This document shows, piece by piece, positions 47,397 through 58,168 of a DNA stretch of 64,000 nucleotides. Every line of letters begins with the position of its first letter. Within the stretch, counting starts at the first letter, position 1. The stretch spans positions 186,693,283 to 186,757,282 of the forward strand of contig JAQMRL010000001.1 in assembly GCA_035578175.1 (NCBI GenBank), in the 5' to 3' direction. The notes under the pieces are model-generated. The model was not told the origin of the DNA. It made no database searches and saw nothing but the letters and a program-made list of their open reading frames with translations. A program made the translations under genes and the position numbers. This DNA is from Catonia carolina (lineage: Eukaryota; Arthropoda; Insecta; Hemiptera; Achilidae).

Positions 47397-48727
47397 TTAA
47401 CACGTTCACTGCTGCGGACGCAATTCTGCGTCCAACTGAACACTCCCAGGTGACTGCGGACGCAATTCTGCGTCCAAACTATATGGTTTTACTTTACTTC
47501 TTTCTCGGCTCAGCATGGGTAAGAAGTCTTTGTATTATTGTTCAGTGGTTTGAAAAAGGTTCGTTCTAAGCCAGTGCGTGATCAGTTCTTGACCAGGGAC
47601 TACCTGCTTTTTTAGTGGAATTTTAAAATCACGTACTTTTCCGATTCAGTTCGCATCTCCTTGTGTATTATTATTTAATTAATTATAAATTTAGTTATTA
47701 GTAAGATTTAGTTATTGGTAAGATTATTAGTTCGTTTAAATATTAGTTTCCCACCTCCAAAGTTTCCTTATATTTATTTAGATTATCTGTCATAAAATCA
47801 CTTGTCCTTCCGTCACACCGCCCTGCAATTGTTAACAACCCTTCTACCCGTACCGTACCACGACAGACCGCACTACAACAGACGATACTAAATCACGTAC
47901 CTAAAAAAAACCAAAAGACAGAATCAGGGAAGACTATAAATGTACTTTATAGTCTTTATGTACTTATACGTAAACGTTGCCGTGTGTGTGTTGAAAATTT
48001 TTTTAGAAAAGACACAATGTAGGCCTATTATTGTGAGCAGTGTCCGAGTCGACCCGCTTTATGTTTGAATGAGGCTTCGCTGAATAACATTAGTCCAAGT
48101 GAAGTGCAGTTATAATGTACAAATGAGTTGTGTCAATAATAATTGTATTTTATTGTGTGAATAATTTCAGTACAATTTTATTTTATTGTGAATACTATTA
48201 TTTTAAATTAATTATGTACTGTATTACCATTATTATTTATTAGGCTTATTGGACGTGTATTATTATTATTGTTTATTACGTAAGTTAATCATTAGGTTAT
48301 TGTCATTATTCTTATTTACTATTAATATTATTATTATTTTTATTTTCCAAAAATAAAGTAGGCTACGTTTATTATTAAAAATTAAAAATCATTTATTCAA
48401 TAATTATTTTAGTTTGTTTTAAAATAAGTCACTGCAAACTTGAACTATTTCACAGTTTTTTAAATTATTTTTAATTAATTTGTTTTGTAATTTATTTTAA
48501 ATATTTTTCATATTACGGGACAAAAGCAAAGTAATAATGAATAAAATTACATTTAAAAAGGTAGCCTATATCAAATATCAGAACGATACAGGCTATGACG
48601 TAGTCAGAGAATTTTGCTCTCTCGTATAACTGCGGACGCAGAATTGAGTCAGGCCAGTTTAGCCTTGAAATCGACCTCAGTCACAGGGAAGAACCACGCT
48701 CTTCCCGCGCCGCAGTGAACGTGTTAA
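47397..48727. mobile_element. piggyBac-like non-autonomous element with TTAA duplication
   Basis: TTAA at 47397-47400 and 48724-48727 flank a 1,323-bp insert whose ends are inverted repeats: CACGTTCACTGC at left, GCAGTGAACGTG at right. TTAA target duplication is characteristic of piggyBac-type transposases. Inside the left end two direct copies of CTGCGGACGCAATTCTGCG each form a short hairpin, and an inverted counterpart CTGCGGACGCAGAATTG lies near the right end (48630). The interior is AT-rich with no transposase frame, so it would depend on an enzyme supplied elsewhere. Confidence 0.8.
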
Positions 48728-49249
48728 CCTTGTATGAGCCACTAAGATGGGGGGCCTCAACCCCGACACGGTGCGTCCCAATGGCTGATAGGGAACGTCC
48801 TGTAGATATGCAGGCTGGTACGAATAAGGCATAGCCAATAACGTATCCGCGGATCAACTGAGGTGAAAACTGGTCAACGGTCTTCAAGGCGGAGTTGAAG
48901 GATTCCTAATGGCGTGGAGGGTGGAAAAGCCTAGGAAGTCAACCCAAATAAAATCCAGGACAATTTAGCCCGGAAAATGGTCAACGGTCTCGAAGGTGAA
49001 TGAGGAATTTTCCCAACTGTGGAGGGGTGGACGAATCTAGGAGGTGGGTCTCCAAATCAAACCCAGGGCCCGTCTAGAGAATCTAAGGAGGCAGCCCCAC
49101 CACTGGACTATCCAGCGCAGGGCTCGTAATGCGGCCTGTGGGAAACTTTATTACTGGCAAGCATTGAAAGTTAGCCTCGGATCAGGACTGGATTATAAGG
49201 AACAATATAACTGGACAGGTAAAGTCGAATAAGAATAAGTGGATAGCGG

Positions 49250-50090
49250 AAACAAAAAACTAACCTCAAAAACAACCTAATTTTAATCATGAGTGAATGA
49301 TGCAAAATGAGAACCAGCCTTGGTTTTGCTTAATAATACTAAAATCACTCTTTTACGCTAAACTAGGCTCTGTAGAGAAAAGTGCTTAAATAAAAGTTGC
49401 AAATGTTTTAATTTCCTGCAAATTTTATAATATATCTACTTTTGTCGTTAAATGTAGATGTATAATGTATAATACTAAGGCCGAAAACTTAAAAAATTCA
49501 TTTTTTACGTATTTTCATGAAAAAAACCCTGAAAACCACTAAGTACCGCTAAAAACAACGTTATACAGAAAAAAATTTGCACTAAAAGTTATAGATTTTT
49601 TAATTTTTTAAATAGACTTTTTCTTGAAAACGCATACCAACGCCCCAATCATAGAACAACCATTTTTTCTATTAGAGCACAGTCTCCCCAAGAATTCCAG
49701 CAGACATGGCGCCTACCCAATCATACAGAGCATTAAATGTAGTAAATGAGGCGGTTTAAAAAAATCGTATGAGCCGTTTCTGAGAAAATTGTAAAAAAGT
49801 GAAAAATTACACGAATAAACTACTACTTCCGGTTGACCGATTTTGATGAGAATGTTCGTGTAGGGTCCTTTAGTGGTACCTAATTCAAGTTTTAAGTTTC
49901 AACTTCGTACGATGTTCCGTCCTTGAGATATTTTGTTTACACACACACGCACAGACCAATTGCTAAAAAACTGTTATTGGATTTATGGGGTCTGCAAACG
50001 TGCATGTTCAGTAAAAATTTGATTTCGAAAACCAACATGAAAACTATACTTTTCTTCTATATATTCATATAATAGGCAAGAGAAAGTAAA
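49250..50090 (+). mobile_element. Family A copy A5, main part
   Basis: Resumes with AAACAAAAAACTAACCTCAA and carries the full set of family A landmarks, ending GGCAAGAGAAAGTAAAAA. Confidence 0.82.
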
Positions 50091-50502
50091 AATTGAATTG
50101 GCGAGCGTACATCCAAACTAATTGTTCTTTTATATAAAATTAACAATTTTACATTTTTTAGAACATAATAAAAAATAAACTAATTAGTTATAGAAAAGAT
50201 AAACAACAAATTAATTGAGTACCCATACTTAATCTGAGTATAAATAATTTAATATCTACAATATATTATCTTCCTGTTTAAAAATAAATGTATCAAATAG
50301 ATGAATCAGTTACTATACTATAAAACTACATAATATTACTGAAAAATACGATATAACTTTGAGAAAGTACTTAATAATAAAAATGCTATGTAAAACTTAA
50401 GTAAATTAATTAAATTTCTTTCTAAAAAGAGAACTAAATTTTTAATTACTTTTTATGTCAATAAATCTTAGAAACGTATTTAAAATTATTGGATAATTTT
50501 AT
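50091..50502. other. AT-rich DNA, no gene seen
   Basis: Nothing recognisable. Confidence 0.5.
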
Positions 50503-50593
50503 AAAATTACTGCACTTTAAAAAAACATTTAAAAAATATTTTTAATACAGTATAAAATATTTTTTAAATGTTTTTTTAAAGTGCAGTAATTTT
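50503..50593. repeat. Perfect 40-bp-arm palindrome
   Basis: 50503-50542 and 50554-50593 are exact reverse complements with an 11-base centre. The arm includes TTACTGCACTTTAAAAAAAC. Confidence 0.92.
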
Positions 50594-50647
50594 TAAAAAA
50601 AATTATTATAATAAAATTATTATAAATTTTTTCAAAAAAAAAAAAAA

Positions 50648-50682
50648 TTCTTTTGAAGTATATTTAATATACTTCAAAAGAA
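50648..50682. repeat. Perfect 17-bp-arm palindrome
   Basis: TTCTTTTGAAGTATATT (50648-50664), a single central T, and its exact complement (50666-50682). A/T homopolymers on both outer sides may extend it imperfectly. Confidence 0.9.
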
Positions 50683-51252
50683 ATTTTTAAAAAATATTTA
50701 AATTTATCCGATCTACAGTGTGTAATATTCGACACCACTGTTGGTTGCAGTAATAAAATTTCATACCACTGATTCAATAATTATCAAAAATATTATGAAT
50801 TATTTGTAGAATTTAATTGTTTCAACGTTATTCTAAGATTATTGAAATTGATTGTAGACTTCTTGCAATGGTATTCATCCAGTCAAAACCTATACCTAAG
50901 CAAATTGTTTATACCTAGGCCTAATGGCCATACATTCCATAAATTTCTTTCTTTACCAATATTACTGTATTATTAATATTGTACGGAACCATCAAATATT
51001 AGTAGTTAATAAATAGTATATTTTAGTTGAATCACACTGATACCGTTTATAATATTCATAATTAATAGTTTAAATTTCATTATATAAATAATAATTTTAC
51101 TTAAAATTGTTATAGCCACATCGAGATTACAACCATTTTAACATTATTAAAGAATTTGTGTTTCCAACACTTTAAAGATAAATTAAGTGTGTTATTTGCG
51201 TACCTAGCCGGAATTCCCATCCATTACCTTCAGCTTTACAGTACACCTGTAT
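50683..51252. other. AT-rich DNA, no gene seen
   Basis: Nothing recognisable. Confidence 0.5.
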
Positions 51253-52147
51253 TTTTACTTTCTTTTGACTATAAGAATTTATAGGAAGTATAGTATTGTG
51301 TTCATGTCGATTTTTCGTAATTGAGTTTTTACCGAAGATACACGTTTTCATACCCCTGAACCTTAAAAACATGTTTTTAGCGATTTGTGTGTGTGTCTGT
51401 CTGTGAACAAAATTTCTCAAGAACAAAAAATCGTACAAAGTTTAAACTTAAGGTAGATACCACTACCCGGACCAGGTACGAACATTTTCATCAAAATCGG
51501 TCAACTGGAAGTAGCAGTTTACTCCTGTAATTTTTCCAACGATTTTTTTTAAATCGCTACATTTACTGCATTTTTTATGCTCTATAAGATAGGGTAGATG
51601 TCTGCTGAACTTCTTGGGGAGGCTGTGTTCTAGTTGATAAAAACGGTTTTTTTTAAGATTGCAGCCTTAATATGCATTTTAGCGCAAAAGCGTATAAAAA
51701 CAGAAAATTGAAAAACCTACAACTTTTATTTCAAACATTTTTTTATAGCCTAACGCTTAATTTAGCGGTAATTAGTGATGTTCTGTTTATTTTTCATAAA
51801 AATGTTTAAAAGAATATTTTTTTAAGATTTGGACCTTAGACCTTTTTGTGCATTCACGACAAAAATGTACAAATCAAATTTATAGAAAATTAAAAGATCT
51901 GCAACTTTTATTTCAAGAATTTTTCTTTACAGGGCCTAGTTTAGTGTGAAAGAGTTATTTTCCGTATTATTAAGCCAAACTAAGATTGGTTTTAATTTTT
52001 CATCATTCACCTGTGATTAAAATAAAGTTACGTTTTTTTGAGGTCAGTTTTTTGTTTATTATTATGTATTAGTACAGTTGTTAGGTTGTATGGTTCATTA
52101 TTTACATTGGAAAGAGAACGTCATGTGAATGTTCACACTAGATTTGT
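51253..52147 (-). mobile_element. Family A copy A6, full-length minus-strand
   Basis: Uninterrupted minus-strand copy: plus-strand TTTTTACTTTCTTTT at its right end (51253), through GTGTGTGTCTGTCTGTGAAC, TTTTCATCAAAATCGGTCAA, two TTTTATTTCAA-linked modules, AAGTTACGTTTTTTTGAGGT, to AATGTTCACACTAGATTTGT. It is the best reference for the full length (~0.9 kb). Confidence 0.83.
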
Positions 52148-52899
52148 TATTTACCAGGTTTATATTTTAATTTAACTAATTTGACTTCTCAACGATTGTG
52201 TAGAAGATCAAAGACTCAACAAGAGCCCCAGATTGTTAGATCTTTTATAGCGGTTCACCTAATTTTTATATTACATTTTTTAAATTAAAGAGAAAAAATT
52301 AATTAATGTACCACTGGGTACCTATTCTCCTGAAAGTAAAATTTTTCACCACCTGTTAAATTAAATATCATTTGCGGAAACTGTATTCATTATTAAAATA
52401 ACTGTTCAATTAACTCTTATTCTTCAATAATCTTAATGAATTTCACTAATCTAAAAACAAATATTTAATCATGAATACTGTAATATCTTCATTCTATCAA
52501 CGCGTAGTGAAACAAAAATTGCGTCTCTCTCCACCTTAAATAAATTGGTTGTCAGAACTTAAGTAGAAACTGAAGGAATTATAATCTGCAATAGAAGATA
52601 AGACGGAGGTAAAGTTGATGCGTACTGTCATCTTCAGGATATATTACATTAAACTTTTAATATAATTTAGTAAAATATTTTTATAAATATTTTGGTAAGT
52701 AATTCTAAAGACACATATTATAAAATTTTTGCAAAGGTTTTAGCTTGTTTGCAGTGATTAACCAGTAAAATTATTGTACTGTATACAACAATTTATGTTA
52801 TAAATTATAAATTTTATAAAAATAGTGAATTATCCGAGTGGAATGAATAACGTATCATATATGGTTAAGGAAAAGTATATTCTGTTAGAAGTTTTTAAA
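52148..52899. other. AT-rich DNA, no gene seen
   Basis: Nothing recognisable. Confidence 0.5.
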
Positions 52900-53494
52900 T
52901 ACCTCTAGGAGTCATCTTTGATAGAAGCGGAACAAGTGCAGCGAAAATAAATAGCAAGATTTTGCAAGGGTGAAGGGCTATAGGGCAGTTAAATTCTGTC
53001 CTTTGTAATAATAAAATAAATATGGAAGGAAACACAGGTAAATATTTATGACGCAATCCTGGAAAGTGTGTGTACCTACGCTATGGAAGTGTGGGTACTG
53101 ACAAAGTGACAAAAGGATCGTCTTATAGCGGTGGAAATGGATTTCTAGAGGTGGAGCTAATGCGTGTCGCGGATCGATTGAATTCCGAATTCTAAAATTA
53201 GGAGAAGAATCGGTGTTCAAGGAAATATCATGGATACCATATCCCGGAAGCAGTTAAAATGGTTTGGGCATTTGCAGAGGATGGAGGATGGGTAGGTGGC
53301 CAAAGAGATTATGGGAGTGGATGCCAGCCGGTAGAAGAAGGAGGGGTAGGCCAGAAGTGACATGGTTGGATGGGGTGCAGGAGGCAATGTCTTTGCGGCG
53401 GCTCTCCGATGGGGACTGGCAAGACTGAGAGATGTGGTGCATAGGAAGCGAGATACGGCTGGGTTTGTAAATCCTCGCATGAATATATATATAT
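52900..53494 (+). pseudogene. LINE reverse transcriptase C-terminal fragment (plus strand)
   Basis: In broken plus-strand frames: LGVIFDRSGTSAAKI, a VEMDF-type block, RRIGVQGNIMDTISRKQLKW, FGHLQRMEDGWVAKEIMG, then DGVQEAMSLRRLSDGDWQD. This follows the C-terminal order of common insect LINE reverse transcriptases (LG.....GT, QLKWYGHL.RM, GRP...W.DGV.EAM). The catalytic domain is absent. A short AT simple repeat (53484-53494) ends it, probably the 3' tail. Many stops. Confidence 0.75.
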
Positions 53495-54179
53495 ATTCTG
53501 TTAGAATACTAATGGTTAGTTAACATTAGGCATATTATTTGTGAGTAAATTACCAAATATTTAAAATATAATTATTGTTTTGTATATTTATTATTTCCAT
53601 AACTTACTTCTTAGTAATCCATATGAATTTAGTTATCTACATTGAAACAATATAATAAAATTTTTGTCCATGCCAAATTTAAATAAATACGGAAGAGTCT
53701 TTACAAATGGATTTTGTTGGAGTGGAGGGAGGCAGCGAGAATACGAAATGAGAAAGGGAGTGTTTGGGGAAGACAGGATTTGTTTGGTGGATGAAAGTAC
53801 TAGTTATAAGGGTAGTGGTTTGATAGGCGGAAAGGGTAGATTTTATAATAGCTATAACAGGCACAACTATAAAACCTAATTATCTAGTAGGCGGTGTATT
53901 GGTTGCTGGAATTTTGCCAGCCTTGTGAATAGCATCGATTAACACGACTGCAAAACAGAGCATTGATACCGGGTTGGTAAACAATAATTATAATAGTTAT
54001 TATAAAATTATTATGTACTTATGTTTTATGCTTTCTCATACATCAGCATGTATTCATTACTTATTTTTAAAACGTGTTCTTATTTTTATTTATTAAAACA
54101 ATATCTTTTAACTGTATTCATGAATTTATACAATAATGTTACTTAAATTGGTTCAGTTGTTTAAAAAATAAATAAATAA

Positions 54180-54182
<3 letters not shown>
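53495..54182. other. No gene recognised
   Basis: A G-rich patch (53690-53840) has overlapping short frames on both strands and no homology. The rest is AT-rich. Confidence 0.5.

Positions 54183-54184
<2 letters not shown>

Positions 54185-54219
<35 letters not shown>
54185..54219. repeat. (AT)n microsatellite
   Basis: Seventeen or so AT units, next to the 3' end of the LINE at 54221-56308; it may have grown from that element's tail. Confidence 0.93.
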
Positions 54220-54220
<1 letters not shown>

Positions 54221-54223
<3 letters not shown>

Positions 54224-56308
54224 TAGGCTTTTATGGTTGAAACACTTTCTTTCCACTTATTTTCGTTACTTACCCACGACCACTTATTCTTTAGGTTCTG
54301 TTCCCTATCGGAGATTGAAAATCATCATAGCAATTTGTATCTTTTTTTTCTTTTTTTTATTTATTTTTTTTTTTTACTTGCATCCAGGAGACTCCAAAGG
54401 GAGTATCTTCTTCTTCAAGTGCCGTCTCCGCGTCGGAGGTTGGCGATCATCATTGCTATTCTAACTTTCGAAACAGCTGCTCGGAACAGTGACGTGGAGT
54501 TGAGACCAAACCAATCTCTCAAATTCTTCATCCAGGACGCTTTCCTTCTGCCCGGCCGGCGCTTTCCTGCTATCTTTCCTTCCATTATCAGCTGAAGAAG
54601 TCTGTATTTCCCGTTTCGAAGAACATGGCCGAAGTACTGCAGTTTTCGTCGCTTGATGTCGTATAGCAGTTCCATCTCCTTGCCCATCCGAGTCAGTACG
54701 TCCGTGTTTCGTACTCTGTCGGTCCACGATATACGGAGCATGCGGCGGTATAGCCACATCTCAAACGCCTCCAGCCTCTTTTCTAGAAGTTTCGTTAGTG
54801 TCCATCCTTCCTGCCCGTAAAGAAGTACAGGAAGTACGTAGCACCTCAGAATTCGGAGCCTCGTGTTGAGACTAAGATCACGCTGGCACAATAGATGTTT
54901 TAGTTTCGTGAACACCGCTCTGGCTTGCTCGATACGCACTTTAACTTCCTGACCGTAGTCCCATTTGTCATTTAGGCAGCACCCAAGGTATTTGTACGTG
55001 TGCATCTGTTCATTGGCGGAGCCAGCGAGTGTGATTCCTGCGTTGACCTCCTCTTCACCGATCACCATGAACTTGGTTTTACGTATATTCATCCGTAGTC
55101 CGTATGCATTGCTAATTGTGTTGACGCGTTCCAGCAACACTTGGAGATCTTCCTCGCTATCTGCAATCAGCGCTGTATCGTCGGCATATCTCAGGTTGTT
55201 GATGCCCTCTCCATTCACTATAATGCCTTCTCTGCATCCATCCAAAGCTTCCGACAAAATAGCCTCCGAATATAAGTTGAAGAGCATTGGTGAGAGCACG
55301 CATCCCTGTCTAACCCCACGGCGGATTTGCACTTCCTCCGACAGCTCCTCCCCCACTCTCACCTTGGCACATTGGTTCCAATATAGGTTGGCGATAATTC
55401 TTATGTTGCGATCGTCGAGGCCCACTCGTTGCAGAATTTCTAGCATCCTGTCGTGTAGTACTTTGTCGAATGCCTTCTCGTAGTCAATTAAGCACAGGAA
55501 TACGTTCTTGTTCATATCTCGGCATCTCTGAACGAGGACATTCATGGCAAACAAGGCGTCTCTCGTGCCGAAGCCTCCTTGGAATCCAAACTGTGTGTCC
55601 GTCATTTGTTCTTCGCACTTTTGGTAGACCCGTTCATGTATTATTTTCAGGAAAATCTTCAGAACGTGGCTCATTAAACTAATCGTAGGGAGTATAAGAC
55701 ATGTCAATCTATCGAACGCGGCTCGGAACAGCTTTGCCAAACTGCACCTGTAACACTCCTTCAGATTTCGCAGCCTAGGAAAGTCTTCTACGCCCAACAC
55801 GGTTTCTTTTTCTCTTAATCTTTCCTTGGACAATAAGCCTCAGTAACGAGTACTTATCTTCTTTCATAACATGGCCTAGATACTCCAATTTTCTTCTCTT
55901 TATAGTCCACATCAATTCACACTCCTTACCCATTCTCAACAATACATCCACATTTGTCACTCTCTCCATCCACAGCACTCTCCGCATTCTTCTATAGCAC
56001 CACATCTCAAATTCCACAATATTTCTGATGTTTTACTGTTAAAGAGTCCATGACTCCACAATGTACAGCAACATTGAGAGAACATAATAACGTAACATTC
56101 TCACTCTTATATTCAAATCAACGTCTCCACAGCATATGAAACTTTTCATTTTATTAAACACTTTCCTCGCTGTTTCTATTCTTCCTTTAATTTCTTTAGT
56201 TTGATCATTATTTTCTGTGATCCATGCATATTTATATAACGTGACTCTTCCAATTTGGGTGTTAGAGATTGTTAAATTAGCGCAGACAATTGTACTATTT
56301 GCCACGAC
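54221..56308 (-). pseudogene. LINE copy B (host), interrupted RT C-terminal region
   Basis: Minus strand. 56039-56305 reads IKGRIETARKVFNKMKSFI, then VRMLRYYVLSMLLY. 55775-56017 reads FEMWCYRRMRRVLWMERVTN, then KRRKLEYLGHVMKEDKYSLL. This continues across a frame change to LRNLKECYRCSLAKLFRAAFDR, where it stops at 55708. The missing end, KIQIAMMIFNLR-type sequence, reappears at 54341-54300 beyond the inserted copy. Only the part downstream of the RT palm is present, so the copy is 5'-truncated. Confidence 0.75.
54338..55707 (-). mobile_element. LINE copy nested in copy B, 5'-truncated, RT largely intact
   Basis: The open minus-strand frame 54415-55833 (472 codons) begins with ~42 residues of copy B and then enters this copy at about 55707. 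From there: ISLMSHVLKIFLKIIHERVY, GFQGGFGTRDALFAMNVLVQ, first catalytic Asp in CLIDYEKAFDKV (D117 of the frame), RRGVRQGCVLSP (171-182), LRYADD (palm, YADD 216-219), YKYLGC, YGQEGWTLT, KLQYFGHVLRN, GKRRPGRRKASWM and IAMMIANL. The frame is uninterrupted, though the endonuclease and RT N-terminus are missing. A poly(A)-like tail (T-rich on plus, 54338-54377) marks its 3' end. Confidence 0.83.
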
Positions 56309-57511
56309 TTAAACACAATGTATTTATTATGGATATAAGGATTAAGTCAATAAGACAAGAAGATATATGATTTAGCAGAACATACGAACAAAGACTAAAC
56401 GAATATCCAAGTTATTTGCGATAAACTTTGTGAACGACAGAGGCTGTAATTTTGCAAGATATTTGATCATTAACATTTATTATTAATGAAGGATAATGTT
56501 TTTATTTGTATTTTTCTTCGTTTTCTCTAATTTTTATTGTTTATTGTTTTTGAACGAAAGAACAGTTGTTTTTTTGTTGTCTAGATAATACAAAACATAT
56601 CTTGTAAAGACATTAACTTCTAAATATGAATGGAGAATAATTTATTTCGACTATGTAGTACAAAACAAATATTTCAAGGATAATTTATATATCAATGTAC
56701 GTAAAATTATTTAAAATAAGAAAATAATTATGTAAAATGAACAGTTAAGGTGAAAACGGTATTTCATACGTAAATACGTAGTGTACTTAAAGAAACTCAA
56801 CGCTTTTCAACTTAATATTTATTAAAATATCTGGTGATAAACAAACCAACTTCAATAGGAAGATAGTAAAGTGAAATTCAAACGTGTGTTATTTTAAAAT
56901 TAATTAATTTTCTCAGGATTTTAAAATATAAGTCCACAAAAGTAATAAAATGTTAATGTAATACCTACCAATGTTTAAATTATTTTAACATTTTAATTTT
57001 TTACAGCTATTAAACATGGCTTGTGCATGATTTTTTTAGTTGTTTTGTTTGAAAGAACATAATTAGGTTATTAATGTACTAACAAGGAAACTGTATTGAA
57101 TATTTTTGAGTAACTTTTCCAATTTTTTTTATAATTTATTCAACCATTCACAAATTTATCATTGATTTTTTAATATTCTCTACCTCTTAGTATGAATGCC
57201 TTCGTTTAGGCATCCTGCCAAACCATTTGATAAAATGTTATGGAACAGAAATTAGCTTTAGGGTGTCTCAATTTACGACAAAGCGTAAGGTTATTCATAG
57301 GATAGTTATCGAAATATTTGAACGATGCTTTTTTACTTTAATGTTAAAAAGTATCTCACTTAAAATTTTATAAAGGGTTCTTTTCCACTTTTCAGTTTAA
57401 AAACACAGTTTAATACATTGTTTCATCAAATAATACTGTAAATTACTATTAAAAAAGTTGGCTGTTTAATTGTTATTATTTCAGAGAATTTTACTCAATT
57501 TTCTAAAATTG
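56309..57511. other. AT-rich DNA, no gene seen
   Basis: Nothing recognisable up to the LTR element. Confidence 0.55.
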
Positions 57512-57516
57512 GTGTC

Positions 57517-57774
57517 TGGTTAATATTTAATTAATGTTTTATTTGTGTGTGAATGTGTTTAGTTGTGAAAATGCGTGTGTGTGAATGGGCGCTGGCTACT
57601 GCCATGCGCGGAGCTAGTTCGAGTGCGTGGACCAGTGCGCAGGTGAGGGGAGTGTGTGCTGAACAGTGATACAGTCCGCTTGTGTTCGTGTGAGTTCAAT
57701 AAAACGTGTTCAAAATTCATACATTGAATCCTTTATTTTGTGCATTTATTCAACACTCATTCAATCATTAACCA
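57517..57774 (+). repeat. BEL/Pao 5' LTR
   Basis: 258 bp, starting TGGTTAATATTTAATTAATG and ending CATTAACCA. It has a polyadenylation-type AATAAA at 57698-57703 and a GC-richer central part with CGCGGAGC and GTGCGCAGG. Confidence 0.95.
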
Positions 57775-57779
57775 TTTTT

Positions 57780-57793
57780 TGGTTACTCCGACC
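57780..57793 (+). promoter_or_regulatory. Candidate primer-binding site
   Basis: TGGTTACTCCGACC lies six bases after the 5' LTR. It begins with TGG, as expected for pairing with a tRNA CCA end. I could not assign the tRNA. Confidence 0.5.
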
Positions 57794-58168
57794 GGATACA
57801 AACTGTGGTAAATAACATATTTTTGTAATAAATTTGTTATTTTTGTGCAAAACAACAACTTCTAGTTCATTGTTAATCAGCTGATTTTTACAACATCAAC
57901 ACATTTCATAATTAATATACTGATACACAATAACATTTAAAAAACAATATAGCTAGGTAATTATTCATAAATTCACAAATTCAGCATTACCAAATCATAA
58001 AACATTCAGGGCCTAGCTCATAATTTGCTGGAATTAATAGATAAGTATTTAATTGATTTATTTTATTTTGCATTGTTGCTACTATTTACATTTCTTATAC
58101 ACACCCAATTCATGTGTTATTAACATTCATTTAATGCTACATATTTTACGCCTAGTATATCAACAATC

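Larger units (their letters stand above)
46683..49249 (-). mobile_element. RTE-2: internally deleted RTE-like LINE with nested insertion
   Basis: A minus-strand RTE relative inserted in family A copy A5, flanked by a perfect 12-bp target duplication AAACAAAAAACT (46671-46682 and 49250-49261). The 3' end carries ATG-type simple repeats (CAT on plus), and next to it GGTTTAGGCTCAATGGCCTG resembles the RTE-1 3' end. Only the C-terminal part of the RT remains (46700-47340). The 5' part (48728-49249 plus about 47341-47396) is untranslated-like sequence, so the endonuclease and most of the RT were lost by internal deletion. A separate TTAA-flanked element lies inside. Confidence 0.82.

Noticed and set aside
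53217..53480. 87-codon minus-strand frame, proline/serine-rich
   Set aside because: Antisense shadow of the plus-strand LINE C-terminal fragment (QLKWFGHLQRM and following).
53664..53879. 71-codon plus-strand frame in a G-rich patch
   Set aside because: No recognisable domain, and an overlapping antisense frame of similar length; cannot be supported as a gene.
54965..55483. 172-codon plus-strand frame
   Set aside because: Lies wholly antisense to the LINE reverse transcriptase frame 54415-55833.
57700..57780. LTR end first placed at the shared ATTCAATCA
   Set aside because: Extending to ACCA allows a perfect GTGTC target duplication on both sides, with only a 3-base indel between LTRs, so the later end was preferred.
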